Of a stretch of 64,000 nt of DNA, positions 38,961 to 49,330 are shown in pieces. Numbering within the stretch: the first letter of the stretch is position 1; the number at the start of each line of letters is the position of its first letter. Source of the stretch: Epiperipatus broadwayi (taxonomy: Eukaryota > Onychophora > Udeonychophora > Euonychophora > Peripatidae); the NCBI GenBank assembly GCA_028023455.1, contig JAQFVV010006337.1:1479001-1543000 (forward strand), in the 5' to 3' direction. Under the pieces are notes generated by a model. The model worked only from the letters and a program-made list of their open reading frames with translations. It made no database searches and was not told the DNA's origin. The position numbers were made by a program, and so were the translations under genes.

Positions 38961-39393
38961 AATCAGAGGATTCTTAGCATCCTCTGTTTTCGGCCATCAA
39001 CCACTGCCTTGGTTGGTGTTTACAGCCTCCTAAAAATAAGTGCCATATTTTTATTTTTATGTGTCATAATTGTATATATCTATTGGAAAAATATTTATCA
39101 TTTACACAAACATTCATTCTGCCTTATTAGGCAACTGAGAAAAAAGACCATGCTGTTTCTTGATCCTAACCTCAGAGGTAAAAAACCAATAAACTAACCA
39201 TGCTGGCTAATGCATGTTGATGAGCAGCCCATCCATATTTGGATACTATATGAATAATCACATAGTAATAACAGCTGCAATGACAAGAATGTATGGAGTG
39301 GACATTAGGAATTTGCCCTACTTGGTTCCTTTAAGGCCTCTAAGAGCAACCAAAGGGTCTCCTTTCAGTTGATATCAAACTCCTTTCTGCAGC

Positions 39394-39396
<3 letters not shown>
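38961..39396. other. LINE 5' flank, unassigned
   Basis: A moderately G+C-richer stretch (CAGCCTGGGTCCACAATC, CCTTTAAGGCCTCTAAGAG) precedes the endonuclease start. It could be the RTE 5' UTR or older unique DNA. It ends at the (TA)n tract. No gene is recognised. Confidence 0.35.

Positions 39397-39458
<62 letters not shown>
39397..39458. repeat. (TA)n microsatellite beside the Penelope element
   Basis: About 31 uninterrupted TA units, ending some 40 bp from the 3' end of the homology shared by the two Penelope copies. Confidence 0.97.
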
Positions 39459-39462
<4 letters not shown>

Positions 39463-39497
39463 CAACCATTAAATGTCTGTATTTTTAAATTATATAA

Positions 39498-41940
39498 TAA
39501 TAATTCAAACAAATATATTTAACACAGTATTCAAAATTAAATAATATATTCTTTACCAGAAGTACTTTCAATTGTTTCACTGACAATCTTTATCAACTGT
39601 TAATACAAACGTACAAAAAATAAAAACTTGCATTACCCATCATTCAATCTATTCAAATTTCCCACAATTCTGTTGTCTTTATATTAGCCGATTGTTTATT
39701 CATTAAACCACCTCTATTCCTAGATATCATCATTGCCTCTTTAATTTTACGTTTTTCACTACACCTTTCAATTTGAATAATTTTTATATCTCTATTATTA
39801 AATTTAAAACCATAATTACATGTTTTATTATGATCAAATATAATTGATGGAGTATTCATATTTACTGAAGATATATTTTCTTTCTGTACACGTTTATATA
39901 ATGTCTTATGATCATTATATCGTTTTTGTAATGTACATTTGGATTCCCCTATATATTTTATTCCACAACCACATTCCAACATATATATAACAGAACTTAA
40001 TTCAAACTTAGAAATCTTGGCTTTGGAGTTATTTATCATATCATTTATATTATTTGAAGAGAAAAAAGAAATTCTACACAAACCACTAAAAAGTTTATTA
40101 ATTAATTTAGCTTGTTGATTAGATATAAAAGGAATAGAAATCCATTTATCACTTTTTAATTTACTTAATATTTTCTTATTATTACTCTTATTTTGATTAT
40201 ATTTTGTAATTGTATTATAAATAATATTCCTTCCATAACCAACATTCAACATATCAGTAATATATACATTAATATTTTCAATTTTATCACTAATAAATTT
40301 GCACAAATAATCATTTCTAAATAAAAATGACTTCAAACCAGCTAATTTATGACTCATATGAACTTTAGAATTATATGGAATATAACCCCTAATTTCCACA
40401 GGTTTTAAAATCATATTATAATCAAACACATTATTATTTCTTTTAATAAATATATCTAAAAACTTTATAGAATCTTCCTTCTCTTCATTTAACACCCATT
40501 TTACATTATTAATCATATTTAACTCATTAAAAAAATTAACTATTATTTCATTATGTGCACATATAAATACATCATCAACATATCTACAATATACTTTAAT
40601 TCCTTTATATTTTATCTGAGACAATATCTTAACCTCATAATTAGAAATAAAAAAATTACAAAGCTGTGATACCACCGGAAGACCCATTGGCCAACCAAAA
40701 TTCATTTTATAAAAGCAATCATTAAACCTAACATATATATTATCATTCACAAATCTTAATATTTTAACAATAAAATTCCTAATATTATTATCTATAGATT
40801 TTAAAAACAAAGCTCTTTCAATAATCTCTATTGATTCCATACGATTAATTGAACCATACATTTCAGATATGTCAAGTGTACACATAACATCATTATTATC
40901 AATTTTTATATTTTTAATCCTATTAATAAAATCAAATGATGATGAAATCGTATAATCTCCAAATCCAAGCACATCTTGCATTATTTTTTCAATATATCTA
41001 CAAGCATTATAATAAAAAACACCACCAAAATCAACAATTACTCTTAATGGATAACAATTTTTATGCAATTTTATATTTGCAAAGATTCTTGGAAACACTG
41101 CAGACGACGGATATAAACTGTAATATGTCTTTGCATCAATAACTTTTTTCTTTTTAGCAGTCATTAAAATGTCATTAATAAATTTCATTCTATATGTATC
41201 AATATTATTTAATTCACTTTTTTCAAAACAAAGCTTCTTCATTTGATCCATAATTTTCATATTATATTCATCCTGTTTCATTAGGCACATCTGTAACCCC
41301 TTGTCCTCCTTCAAACAAATTAATTTATTACTTTTTAAAAAAATTTTAAATTCATAAATTTGTTTTAACCAAACATTATCATTTTGCTTATCAAATGTTT
41401 TATTTTTTATTTCATTAATTATTTTATTCCTATCATTTAAATCACAATTTATAACACCAAACGAATATTCAATCGCCGCATTTAATTCAATACTAGAATC
41501 TTTCCAACCTCCACCGACGTATTTAGATCCAAAATTTAAAATATAACGCTGATTAAAATTCAAATCAACTCCAGAGATATTCACATAGTTTTGATCACTA
41601 AAATTTCTTGGAAACTTTTTATTATACAAATGTTCAATTTTCCTATTAAATTTATCCATCATTTTTGAATGCAAATTATTAAAACGTATTTGACAAATCT
41701 GTTTATATTCATATAAATAATCAATATTATTAACGTAAATAAAATGATTTAATGTTTTTAAATACTTTCTATTATAAAACAGCAAATACTTACATTGGTC
41801 AATTATATTACGAAGTATTATATTTTTTAGATCATCCATAGATCTCACACTCAATTTACATAACTTATTTATTTTAATACAACAACAGTTAGGAAACACT
41901 TTAAAAATCCGACAGGAATACAAAAACTTTATTCTGCACT
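39498..41940 (-). mobile_element. Penelope-like retroelement, long copy
   Basis: The minus-strand element contains a 756-codon open frame (39653-41923) and about 155 bp of 3' flank (39498-39652) shared with the inverted copy. It meets that copy head to head at 41940/41941. The frame as open begins at a TTG (41921-41923); the first ATG is at 41837-41839 (residue 29). The frame stays open almost to the junction, so the 5' end of the element was probably lost there. No clear Penelope LTR (pLTR) or hammerhead ribozyme was found. Confidence 0.9.
39653..41923 (-). CDS. Penelope-like reverse transcriptase with GIY-YIG endonuclease, open frame
   Basis: 756 codons without interruption, striking in a region where every other element is broken. 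The N-terminal region includes DLNFNQRYILNFGSKYV, matching the conserved PLE block before the RT. RT motifs follow: CTLDISEMYGSI (motif A Asp), MGLPVVSQLCNFFISN (motif B, usually GLPMGSPLS), YCRYVDDVFI (catalytic YVDD, about residue 447) and KFLDIFIKR. The C-terminal GIY-YIG domain is clear: YMLECGCGIKYIGESK (about residue 650-660) then LQKRYNDHK with the catalytic Arg, preceded by the CxC linker usual in PLEs. Intact PLEs copy RNA to DNA at a nick made by the GIY-YIG domain. The open frame suggests recent insertion, though the true N-terminus is uncertain. Confidence 0.92.
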   Translation of the reverse strand: MYSCRIFKVFPNCCCIKINKLCKLSVRSMDDLKNIILRNIIDQCKYLLFYNRKYLKTLNHFIYVNNIDYLYEYKQICQIRFNNLHSKMMDKFNRKIEHLYNKKFPRNFSDQNYVNISGVDLNFNQRYILNFGSKYVGGGWKDSSIELNAAIEYSFGVINCDLNDRNKIINEIKNKTFDKQNDNVWLKQIYEFKIFLKSNKLICLKEDKGLQMCLMKQDEYNMKIMDQMKKLCFEKSELNNIDTYRMKFINDILMTAKKKKVIDAKTYYSLYPSSAVFPRIFANIKLHKNCYPLRVIVDFGGVFYYNACRYIEKIMQDVLGFGDYTISSSFDFINRIKNIKIDNNDVMCTLDISEMYGSINRMESIEIIERALFLKSIDNNIRNFIVKILRFVNDNIYVRFNDCFYKMNFGWPMGLPVVSQLCNFFISNYEVKILSQIKYKGIKVYCRYVDDVFICAHNEIIVNFFNELNMINNVKWVLNEEKEDSIKFLDIFIKRNNNVFDYNMILKPVEIRGYIPYNSKVHMSHKLAGLKSFLFRNDYLCKFISDKIENINVYITDMLNVGYGRNIIYNTITKYNQNKSNNKKILSKLKSDKWISIPFISNQQAKLINKLFSGLCRISFFSSNNINDMINNSKAKISKFELSSVIYMLECGCGIKYIGESKCTLQKRYNDHKTLYKRVQKENISSVNMNTPSIIFDHNKTCNYGFKFNNRDIKIIQIERCSEKRKIKEAMMISRNRGGLMNKQSANIKTTELWEI

Positions 41941-43203
41941 TTAAGATTTGTGAATGATAATATATATGTTAAGTTTAATGATTGCTTTTATAAAATGAAT
42001 TTTGGTTGGCCAATGGGTCTTCCAGTGGTATCACAGCTTTGTAATTTTTTTATTTCTAATTATGAGGTTAAGATATTGTCTTAGATAAAATATAAAGGAA
42101 TTAAAGTATATTGTAGATATGTTGATGATGTATTTATATGTGCACATAATGAAATAATAGTTAATTTGTTTAATGAGTTAAATATGATTAATAATGTAAA
42201 ATGGGTGTTAAATGAAGAGAAGGAAGATTCTATAAAGTTTTTAGATATATTTATTAAAAGAAATAATAATGTGTTTGATTATAATATGATTTTAAAACCT
42301 GTGGAAATTAGGGGTTATATTCCATATAATTCTAAAGTTCATATGAGTCATAAATTAGCTGGTTTGAAGTCATTTTTATTTAGAAATGATTATTTGTGCA
42401 AATTTATTAGTGATAAAATTGAAAATATTAATGTATATATTACTGATATGTTGAATGTTGGTTATGGAAGGAATATTATTTATAATACAATTACAAAATA
42501 TAATCAAAATAAGAGTAATAATAAGAAAATATTAAGTAAATTAAAAAGTGATAAATGGATTTCTATTCCTTTTATATCTAATCAACAAGCTAAATTAATT
42601 AATAAACTTTTTAGTGGTTTGTGTAGAATTTCTTTTTTCTCTTCAAATAATATAAATGATATGATAAATAACTCCAAAGCCAAGATTTCTAAGTTTGAAT
42701 TAAGTTCTGTTATATATATGTTGGAATGTGGTTGTGGAATAAAATATATAGGGGAATCCAAATGTACATTACAAAAACGATATAATGATCATAAGACATT
42801 ATATAAACGTGTACAGAAAGAAAATATATCTTCAGTAAATATGAATACTCCATCAATTATATTTGATCATAATAAAACATGTAATTATGGTTTTAAATTT
42901 AATAATAGAGATATAAAAATTATTCAAATTGAAAGGTGTAGTGAAAAACGTAAAATTAAAGAGGCAATGATGATATCTAGGAATAGAGGTGGTTTAATGA
43001 ATAAACAATCGGCTAATATAAAGACAACAGAATTGTGGGAAATTTGAATAGATTGAATGATGGGTAATGCAAGTTTTTATTTTTTGTACGTTTGTATTAA
43101 CAGTTGATAAAGATTGTCAGTGAAACAATTGAAAGTACTTCTGGTAAAGAATATATTATTTAATTTTGAATACTGTGTTAAATATATTTGTTTGAATTAT
43201 TAA
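41941..43203 (+). mobile_element. Penelope-like element, 5'-truncated inverted copy
   Basis: This plus-strand segment is the reverse complement of 39498-40759, about 1.26 kb. It covers RT from just before motif B through the GIY-YIG domain and the 3' flank. In the first ~230 bp I see about four differences. One changes CAG to TAG near 42082, putting a stop in the RT, and one (TTT to TTG) alters Phe to Leu near 42169. From about 42170 on, the encoded 292 residues are identical to the long copy, through SETWEL-like end TTELWEI. Homology ends at 43203 in (AT)-rich DNA. Confidence 0.93.
42166..43047 (+). pseudogene. C-terminal PLE fragment (RT end plus GIY-YIG)
   Basis: A 293-codon open frame that begins inside the RT at a TTG codon and reads through FLDIFIKR, YMLECGCGIKYIGES and LQKRYNDHK to the natural stop. 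The RT catalytic YVDD lies just upstream (about 42118), separated from the start of the inverted copy by an in-frame TAG near 42082. It is a truncated copy and would not be translated on its own from a known start. The GIY-YIG domain itself is complete. Confidence 0.9.
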
Positions 43204-43369
43204 TATATATATATTGAATCATTTTGCCCATCTGACTAGGTCTCTGTTACACATAAAATGCATGAGGTAATCAAATTATGGAAAAAGAAGAAAGTTTCAT
43301 TCATATTTCTAAAAACATAACCATATTTCCTGATCAACTCTACCTAGTAATTGTTACGATTTTCATTAT

Positions 43370-43439
43370 CGATGGAATCAGCTTTTATTTCTTTTATAAG
43401 GGTGCCAGGATTCATATAAGAATCCGCTGAATTCCATCG
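43370..43439. other. Nested hairpin
   Basis: The outer arms CGATGGAATCAGC (43370-43382) and GCTGAATTCCATCG (43426-43439) pair with one bulged base. Just inside the right arm is a second perfect hairpin, GGATTC-ATATAA-GAATCC (43408-43425). Two coaxial stems of this kind are unlikely by chance in such A/T-rich DNA. Confidence 0.7.
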
Positions 43440-44102
43440 CATCGTGTCTCGAAAATTAAAAAGACAAAATGTTTTTAAAGAATCGGTATCATATTTTACT
43501 GTAACTAGAGTTATTTTCTAGATATTATTATTCCTGGAGTTTAGTCAACACATATTGGCAAAGGTAAATTATATTTTCAAATCTTATAAATTTAATAATA
43601 ATCATCAATAACGTACAAGGAAAAGTTGGTATTAGAAATAAATATTTTATTCTAACCAATTAAAGTGTTTAAAGAGAAATTACTAATTAATTAAAACTGG
43701 AGAGAACACACGCTAATCCAAACACGAATCCATTAATTAAAAATAACAGTAAAACAATTAAAGTTCTTGGGTAGACAAGAGTCTCTTGAATAATAAAATT
43801 ACAGTCTCTATCGAGATTATTTTTAAGCTTTTTTTTTTTTTTTAAGAGTTGTTTGCAAACTTTAAGTCACAATAGAGAAAAGTTAATCTTAGCTTACCAG
43901 TAAGTTTAGCGACTTCACGAAGCTTGTAGATTACTATGCATAGTTTTTTTTTGTGGGAGAATGAGCCCGGCCATCGGTTATAAGTTGATCTTGGTCTATC
44001 CTACTGGTTGGTCATGAAAGCTTTTCTGGTGTCAATCTTCAGGAATGATGTCAGCAAAAGCCCCGTCCCACTCCAACATGCAGAGTTATTTCAGTGTAGA
44101 GT

Positions 44103-44133
44103 GGTCCTGGATATATTTTTGTTATCCAGGACC
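44103..44133. other. Perfect 11-bp stem-loop
   Basis: GGTCCTGGATA, a 9-base loop, then TATCCAGGACC. On the minus strand it lies about 35 bp downstream of the predicted start site, so it would form near the 5' end of that transcript. Confidence 0.85.
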
Positions 44134-44164
44134 AACCAAAGGAAAAACAGACAAGACCCTGATC

Positions 44165-44195
44165 AAACTGGTCACTTCCTTTTATACTTGAGGTC
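44165..44195 (-). promoter_or_regulatory. Candidate minus-strand core promoter
   Basis: On the minus strand CAAGTATAAAAGGAAG gives a consensus TATA box. GATCAGG follows with the TCA about 25-26 bp downstream of the first T of TATA, a permissible initiator spacing. The sequence downstream contains the 11-bp hairpin and a GTAAG-type donor. No coding exon was identified. Confidence 0.4.
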
Positions 44196-44915
44196 CAATT
44201 TTCAGACTTCTGCGCATGTTATTATTATCATGGCATTTAGGTTTATAATCTTGTACATTCTTTATCATTTTTCAGTTATAAAGTTCTCTTTTTTTTTTTA
44301 TAAAGTCTTTCAGCCATCTTTAATTAGCTAAAATATTTTTCTTTTAGCTTATCTGGATTAGTAATTTGTGTGTCTTTTGTTCTCTCCAATTTTTACTTTT
44401 ATTTTTAATTAGATAAAAAAAAATATAGATGAAAAATTTAACTTTCATTGTATGTTTTAAAAAAATAAATTATACAAACTAAAAAAAAAATTAATTTCAT
44501 CTTTTTAATAAGATCGCTAAATTTACTTTTTCCTAGCTTTTACCAAATGCCAATCATATCTGTACCATATATAAATAAATGGTACAATATATATATATAT
44601 CTTACTTTTTATAAATAAAAATGAAAAAATAGCTTGTGACTTTTAGAAGAAAAAACAATTCTGACCTGACTACTTTTGCTTATATTACTGATTTTAATTT
44701 TTTTTAATTAATATACCTAATAGTTTATTGCGCTTTATGCAAAAAAGTGAAGCTTGACTCAATCTTATTACAAGTTATATGGCTTAGCGTTTTCAGAGAC
44801 CTTGTGTCTCCATAATCATTGCCTACTTTTAACTGAAGTTAATGTTAATGTGTAAGTGAAAAGCTTGTAAAGCGAGACTAGCTTTCATTTAAAAAGTTGT
44901 TGTATCAGTACAATA

Positions 44916-44936
44916 TACATATATATATATATATAT
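44916..44936. repeat. Short (AT)n run
   Basis: AT repeat directly abutting the 5'-truncation point of the RTE fragment that follows. Confidence 0.9.
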
Positions 44937-45366
44937 TTAATAGTTCTTACTTATGATTCTGAGACTTGGACACTTAATAGAAGAACAAAACAGAGACTTC
45001 AGACCACTCAAAGAAGTATAGAGAGATGCATTTTAGGAGTAACAAAAATAGATTGAAAACAATATATGGGTGAGAGAACAAACAGGTGTTAGTGACCTCA
45101 TTGAAACAATAAAAAGATTGAAATGGAGTTGGGCCAGACATATTGATAGAAGAGATGATAATAGATGAACAATTGAAATCTTAAACTGGATTCCAAGAGA
45201 TTGTAAAAACCCCAGAAAGAGATCACATGTGAGATGGATGGATGAAATAAAAAAGTGTACAGGGATGATGTGGAGAAGAGAAGCTAAAGATTGGAGAAGA
45301 TGGTTGGAACTTGGAGAGACCTTCATCCGGCAGTGAATTGATAATGGTTGATGATGATGATGATTA
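44937..45366 (+). pseudogene. RTE-like LINE, 5'-truncated 3' fragment
   Basis: Begins abruptly with the C-terminal coding region (DSETWTLNRRTKQRLQ, TTQRSIERCILGVT, later GTWRDLHPAV) and ends in TTGATGATGATGATGATT, the same 3' tail as the copy ending near 25993. Sequence similarity to that copy shows one RTE family. Many stops are present. Abrupt 5' truncation is the expected product of target-primed reverse transcription. The antisense frame at 45033-45407 is a shadow. Confidence 0.9.
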
Positions 45367-47269
45367 ATATGAAAATATGAATATATGCATATGAATACAT
45401 ACAACATATGCTTATACAGCTACAATTATTATTAAACATTGTAAAATGGGTATATATATATATTATATTATTCTTGATTTGAATCACAGCTAAACGTTAA
45501 AAAGTAATGTGTATCTCTTAAACAATTAGTTCTAAATTCAACAATATAAAATATCTTCCTATGTTTCAAGCATATGAACATTGTAAAAAAAAATTATTAA
45601 TAACAATTTGTAATGCTATTTCTTTTTTTTTATTTTATCTCTTTTTGTAAAAAAATATATCATTAATATAATGTCAGTTTTAAAAATATTGTTCTAAACT
45701 TAGTAATACAAAAATTTCTATATATTTTTGACTATTCTATTGCTTGATTATGAGAATATGGGTATGAGAATAAGCAAATGGTTCTTTACTAAGGAAATGA
45801 TAAGACATTCAGTAACTTGATATAGGAAAAAAGTTTTGATTCAGAGATTTTAGCTCTTGAGTGTGACACTTTACTACTACATTAAATCACCCAAGATACT
45901 GTTACAATGACTCTCACTTCCCAATAAAACTGTCATAATTTAGAATTGATAAAATTGATATCATAAAAAATGTTAATAAGTTTCTTTATTAAGGAATCTT
46001 ACCTTTCTAAATATATAATCAGCAGCTACTTTAAATGCTTTGAAACATATATATTGCCCATGACAAGTGAAGAATAATTAAACATCTATTAAATGCCCAA
46101 AACTTTATATTCATTTACTTTCACAATGTTATTTTCATTTAACATGTAATTAAATAAAATAAAATTTATTTTGTTTGAAAAAGAAAATCATTTTTATTTC
46201 ATCTTTTTTGTTCTGATATATATTCAAAGTTTTTTAATCTATTCTATAAACAATAACAATTACAAGATTTTTAATGAGTTTATAAATTTTAATATCAGTA
46301 AAATATGAAATACAGCAGACAATGTCACTCAAATCAAAAGAATGTATAATGAAAAAAACCCACTCAAAAATAGAAACATGAATCATACCTCAAATATTTG
46401 ACAAAAAAAATTCTTTTGTGTAAATATACCATAACCAATCTAACCATAATTTAGTTAATCTCAGCAGATAATCTAACTTATTAATAAGTATAGGATCATA
46501 AATCTTATCAAAGTCATTATAATGATAAATAAAAACAATTTGATTTTGATCACCAATAGCATGTGATACAACAATAAAGCTAAAAGTTCTGGAATTTTTT
46601 TTTACCAAATGAGTATAAACATATTTATATAGTCAATTCAAATAATTTAGCTGGAACTGATGAGACTGGCTTCATCTCTATCTTTATGTCCATTTTATGC
46701 ATACTTTCCATTTTAGTAATTTTCCACTTATTTAAGAAAAAGTGACCTTGGAGTAGAAAAATTAAACAAATTAAAAAACAAGAGTAATCAATGATTTATT
46801 CTTTACTTCCAATTACATGGTAAAGATTAAATAATATTTTTAAAATAGTATTTATTATTTTAATCATACAATTAAATATATTTATAAAAATTTTATTTTT
46901 ATTCTATTAAGTAATAATTGCACGTGTGTATAGAAAGATTGGCAAAATACAATTTATATGATTACAATTATAAATACAAAATCAAATTATTAATTTTAAA
47001 TTTATAAAAAAGTAAGATTAAAATAATTACATAATAGTAGTCAGATTATATATAAGAAAATATCAATTGCATCAATCAATATAAGCATTAAAAAATTAAC
47101 GGTATAAATTAAATCCATTATTTTTAAATATATTTTTCGATTTAGCTTTTAATTTTCCTATAATGTTTGTGAGATTTTTAATTCATTAGGTATCTCTTTT
47201 TTTCTTTTTATTAAGAAAAAATTTACAGTGTCAGGTATACATTTGATAATTATAATAGTTTCATATAGA
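45367..47269. other. Gene-free A/T-rich DNA
   Basis: No gene or element recognised. A segment at about 47136-47195 resembles 50181-50245 (roughly 60 bp, shared core TAATTCATTARGTA with TTTTAATTTT and CTATAATG), so it is part of a dispersed or duplicated sequence flanking the next LINE. Confidence 0.5.
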
Positions 47270-49330
47270 AGTTCAAAGTTTTGCAACCAATCTGTGTGGT
47301 ATTGTCATAACATTTACTGCAGTAATCTGAGATGTTGTCTCATTATCACAAATCATAATCTGTGCCCATGTGTCTACAAAGAGATGCTCTGGCACAAGGA
47401 GTCGATCTCTGTTCTTCATGCTTATTATTATTGTTTTAAAAGTTCTCCAAGGATCACTATGTTCTTGTCTGAAGGTATGCGGCACCTGGTGATCCATAAG
47501 GCATGTAGTAGGCATGCCGCTAGTCTGATAGTTGAGTAGTTTCCTTCTTTAATTGCCCGATCAATTGACAGGACATTGCCACAGCCAGAGAAAATGGTAT
47601 GAGCAGGCATAGAAGATGTGCTCCAGTGTTTCTTCATGCATATTACAGAGTTTACACATGGGGCTTAATTGACGAAATCCTCTTTGCATCACCAAAACGT
47701 GACTGGTGGGCAAGGAGACAAGTTAAATTTGATTATAAAATCGACCAGCTTTGGTCCTATCCACCGGTATCTTGACTTCCTGAGCATTTGTTTTACAGAC
47801 AATCGGGTAGATAATGGGTTTTGATTTGGGAAAAGGATTTTGTACACTTCCCAATATGTTTGCTTAGCTTTCTCTAATTGCTTGGAAACTGAAAATAGAG
47901 TCCCCAGTTGTTCTTGTAGTTCTCTGACCCATTTACTGGGTATGGGTGGTGGTGTATCTGTGGGCTCCACAGTGTCTTCACTCTGATCCTTTTCTTTTTT
48001 ATTGTGGATTTTCCTGAGCACTGAAAAAGCTCTTTGAACAAAAAACACCTTGATGGCATGGAGACCAAGTCCATTCAGGTCACGTGGTCTCTGCACCTTG
48101 GCCAGACTGATGCATACAGTTTTTCTCTTCCACATCATCTTGGCGCAGGCTGAATGTACAGCATCCTGAAAACCCTTGGTCGGTTTGAAGATGGGCAGGT
48201 AGTAGTTTATACATGGAAACACCATCATATTTAACAATGCCACCTTGCCTGGGAGTGAGAGGAGATCATTGAGAGAGAGTTTGTTACCTTCTTGGTTTTG
48301 TCCAAAAGGTCCTGCTGGATGGCCCTCCTCATCACTGTTTTGGAGAGGGAAATTGGGAACCCAAGGAATTTCTGTGGATTTCCTGTATATCTTGATGGTA
48401 CTGTAACACCCCTACTGATTTTCCAGACAACAGATTTGTCAGGGTTGATGGCCAGATTGAATCTGCCAGCATATCTGTCCAGCAGTTGGTATAACCTTGG
48501 CAGGTATTTCTCAGAAGGGAGGAAAATGGTAACATCATCCACATATGAAATGTGGTGGAGTTCCTCCTTCAGTGCTGGCACATAGACTCCTGGTAGTTCT
48601 TTTTCCACATCTTCTAGTAGGGGATTCAGGTAGGTAATGAAACAAAGGGAGCTTAGTGGGGACCCCTGGGGGATTGATAGATGTGGTCTGAAACCAGGGG
48701 CCAGGAAAGTGATGTGTGAATTGACATGTTTAGCAACAAGTTAGCAATGATTTTAACATAGACAATAGGTACTCCATAGTGCCTTAATAAGGATAGTAGT
48801 TTTGCTGGCATCACGGAGTCAAAGGCAGCCGCAAAGTCTATCTGAATAGCAACAGGCCCTGATTTTCGATGTGATCTTACATGCTCCACCAGCAGCATGA
48901 AGCGCTGCACCGCCTCAATGGTGGATGAGCCTTTGCGTGCAAATTGGTGTACAGAGATCCTGGTAAGTAACTGCTGCTGGATCCTATCCTTAACTAATGA
49001 TTCAATTGACTTGATGATTAGTGGGGACATTGAGATAGGTCTAATGTTAGATAAACTGGATGGATTGGTGAATTTTTTCATGTATGGTACAAGAGCAATT
49101 GGATACAGGTCAGGAACACTTCGAAAGTCCCCAGCCAGCATATCAACTACTCTCCATACTATTGGAGCTTTGAAATGGCTAAGGTGCAACAATACAAATC
49201 GGGGAATGCCATGTAAACCAGGATGCACATGTTCAGGATAGGATTGAAGCTTCTGGATGATTTGTTCCTCTGTTATATTGTGTTCAACTTCTTGTTTATC
49301 ATCCCAGATGTTACTGATCTCATTAGACAC
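47270..49330 (-). pseudogene. LINE of the 9-kb type: RT, thumb and zinc-finger-like C-terminus
   Basis: Read right to left: 49330-48653 (225 codons) carries NIRPISMSPLIIKSI, FARKGSSTIEAV, IQIDFAAAFDSV with the motif A Asp, and, after a frameshift, SIPQGSPLSSL. Frame 48608-48231 carries HHISYVDDVTIF (catalytic YVDD), INPDKS and FLGFPIS. Frame 48243-47689 continues the thumb (NMMVFPCINYYLPIF). Beyond 47689 a CxLC...EHIF..C cysteine/histidine cluster (MCKLCNMHEETLEHIF) resembles the zf-RVT domain. The last part reads HALWITRCR and VDTWAQIM. At least three frameshifts inactivate it. It has no endonuclease end (5'-truncated). Clade assignment (L1/Tx1 versus R2/NeSL-like) needs alignment. Confidence 0.88.

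Larger units (their letters stand above)
43353..44335 (-). other. Unassigned non-coding block with hairpins; possible solo LTR
   Basis: Clearly less A/T-rich than its surroundings in places. The left edge TGTTACGATTTTC reads CGTAACA at its end on the minus strand, as many LTRs do. The block holds two strong hairpins (43370-43439 and 44103-44133), a minus-strand TATA/initiator pair near 44190-44165, and a donor-like ACTGGTAAGC near 43900. I could not find a matching far terminus or a target duplication, so solo LTR is only a suggestion. A promoter of an unrecognised transcript is the alternative. Confidence 0.35.

Noticed and set aside
46655-46700. Second CTGATGAG as a hammerhead core
   Set aside because: No GAAA core follows at a workable distance. 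The Penelope flanks were also scanned by eye without a hammerhead hit.
48292-49241. Plus-strand frames opposite the 48-kb LINE
   Set aside because: Antisense shadows of the minus-strand RT.
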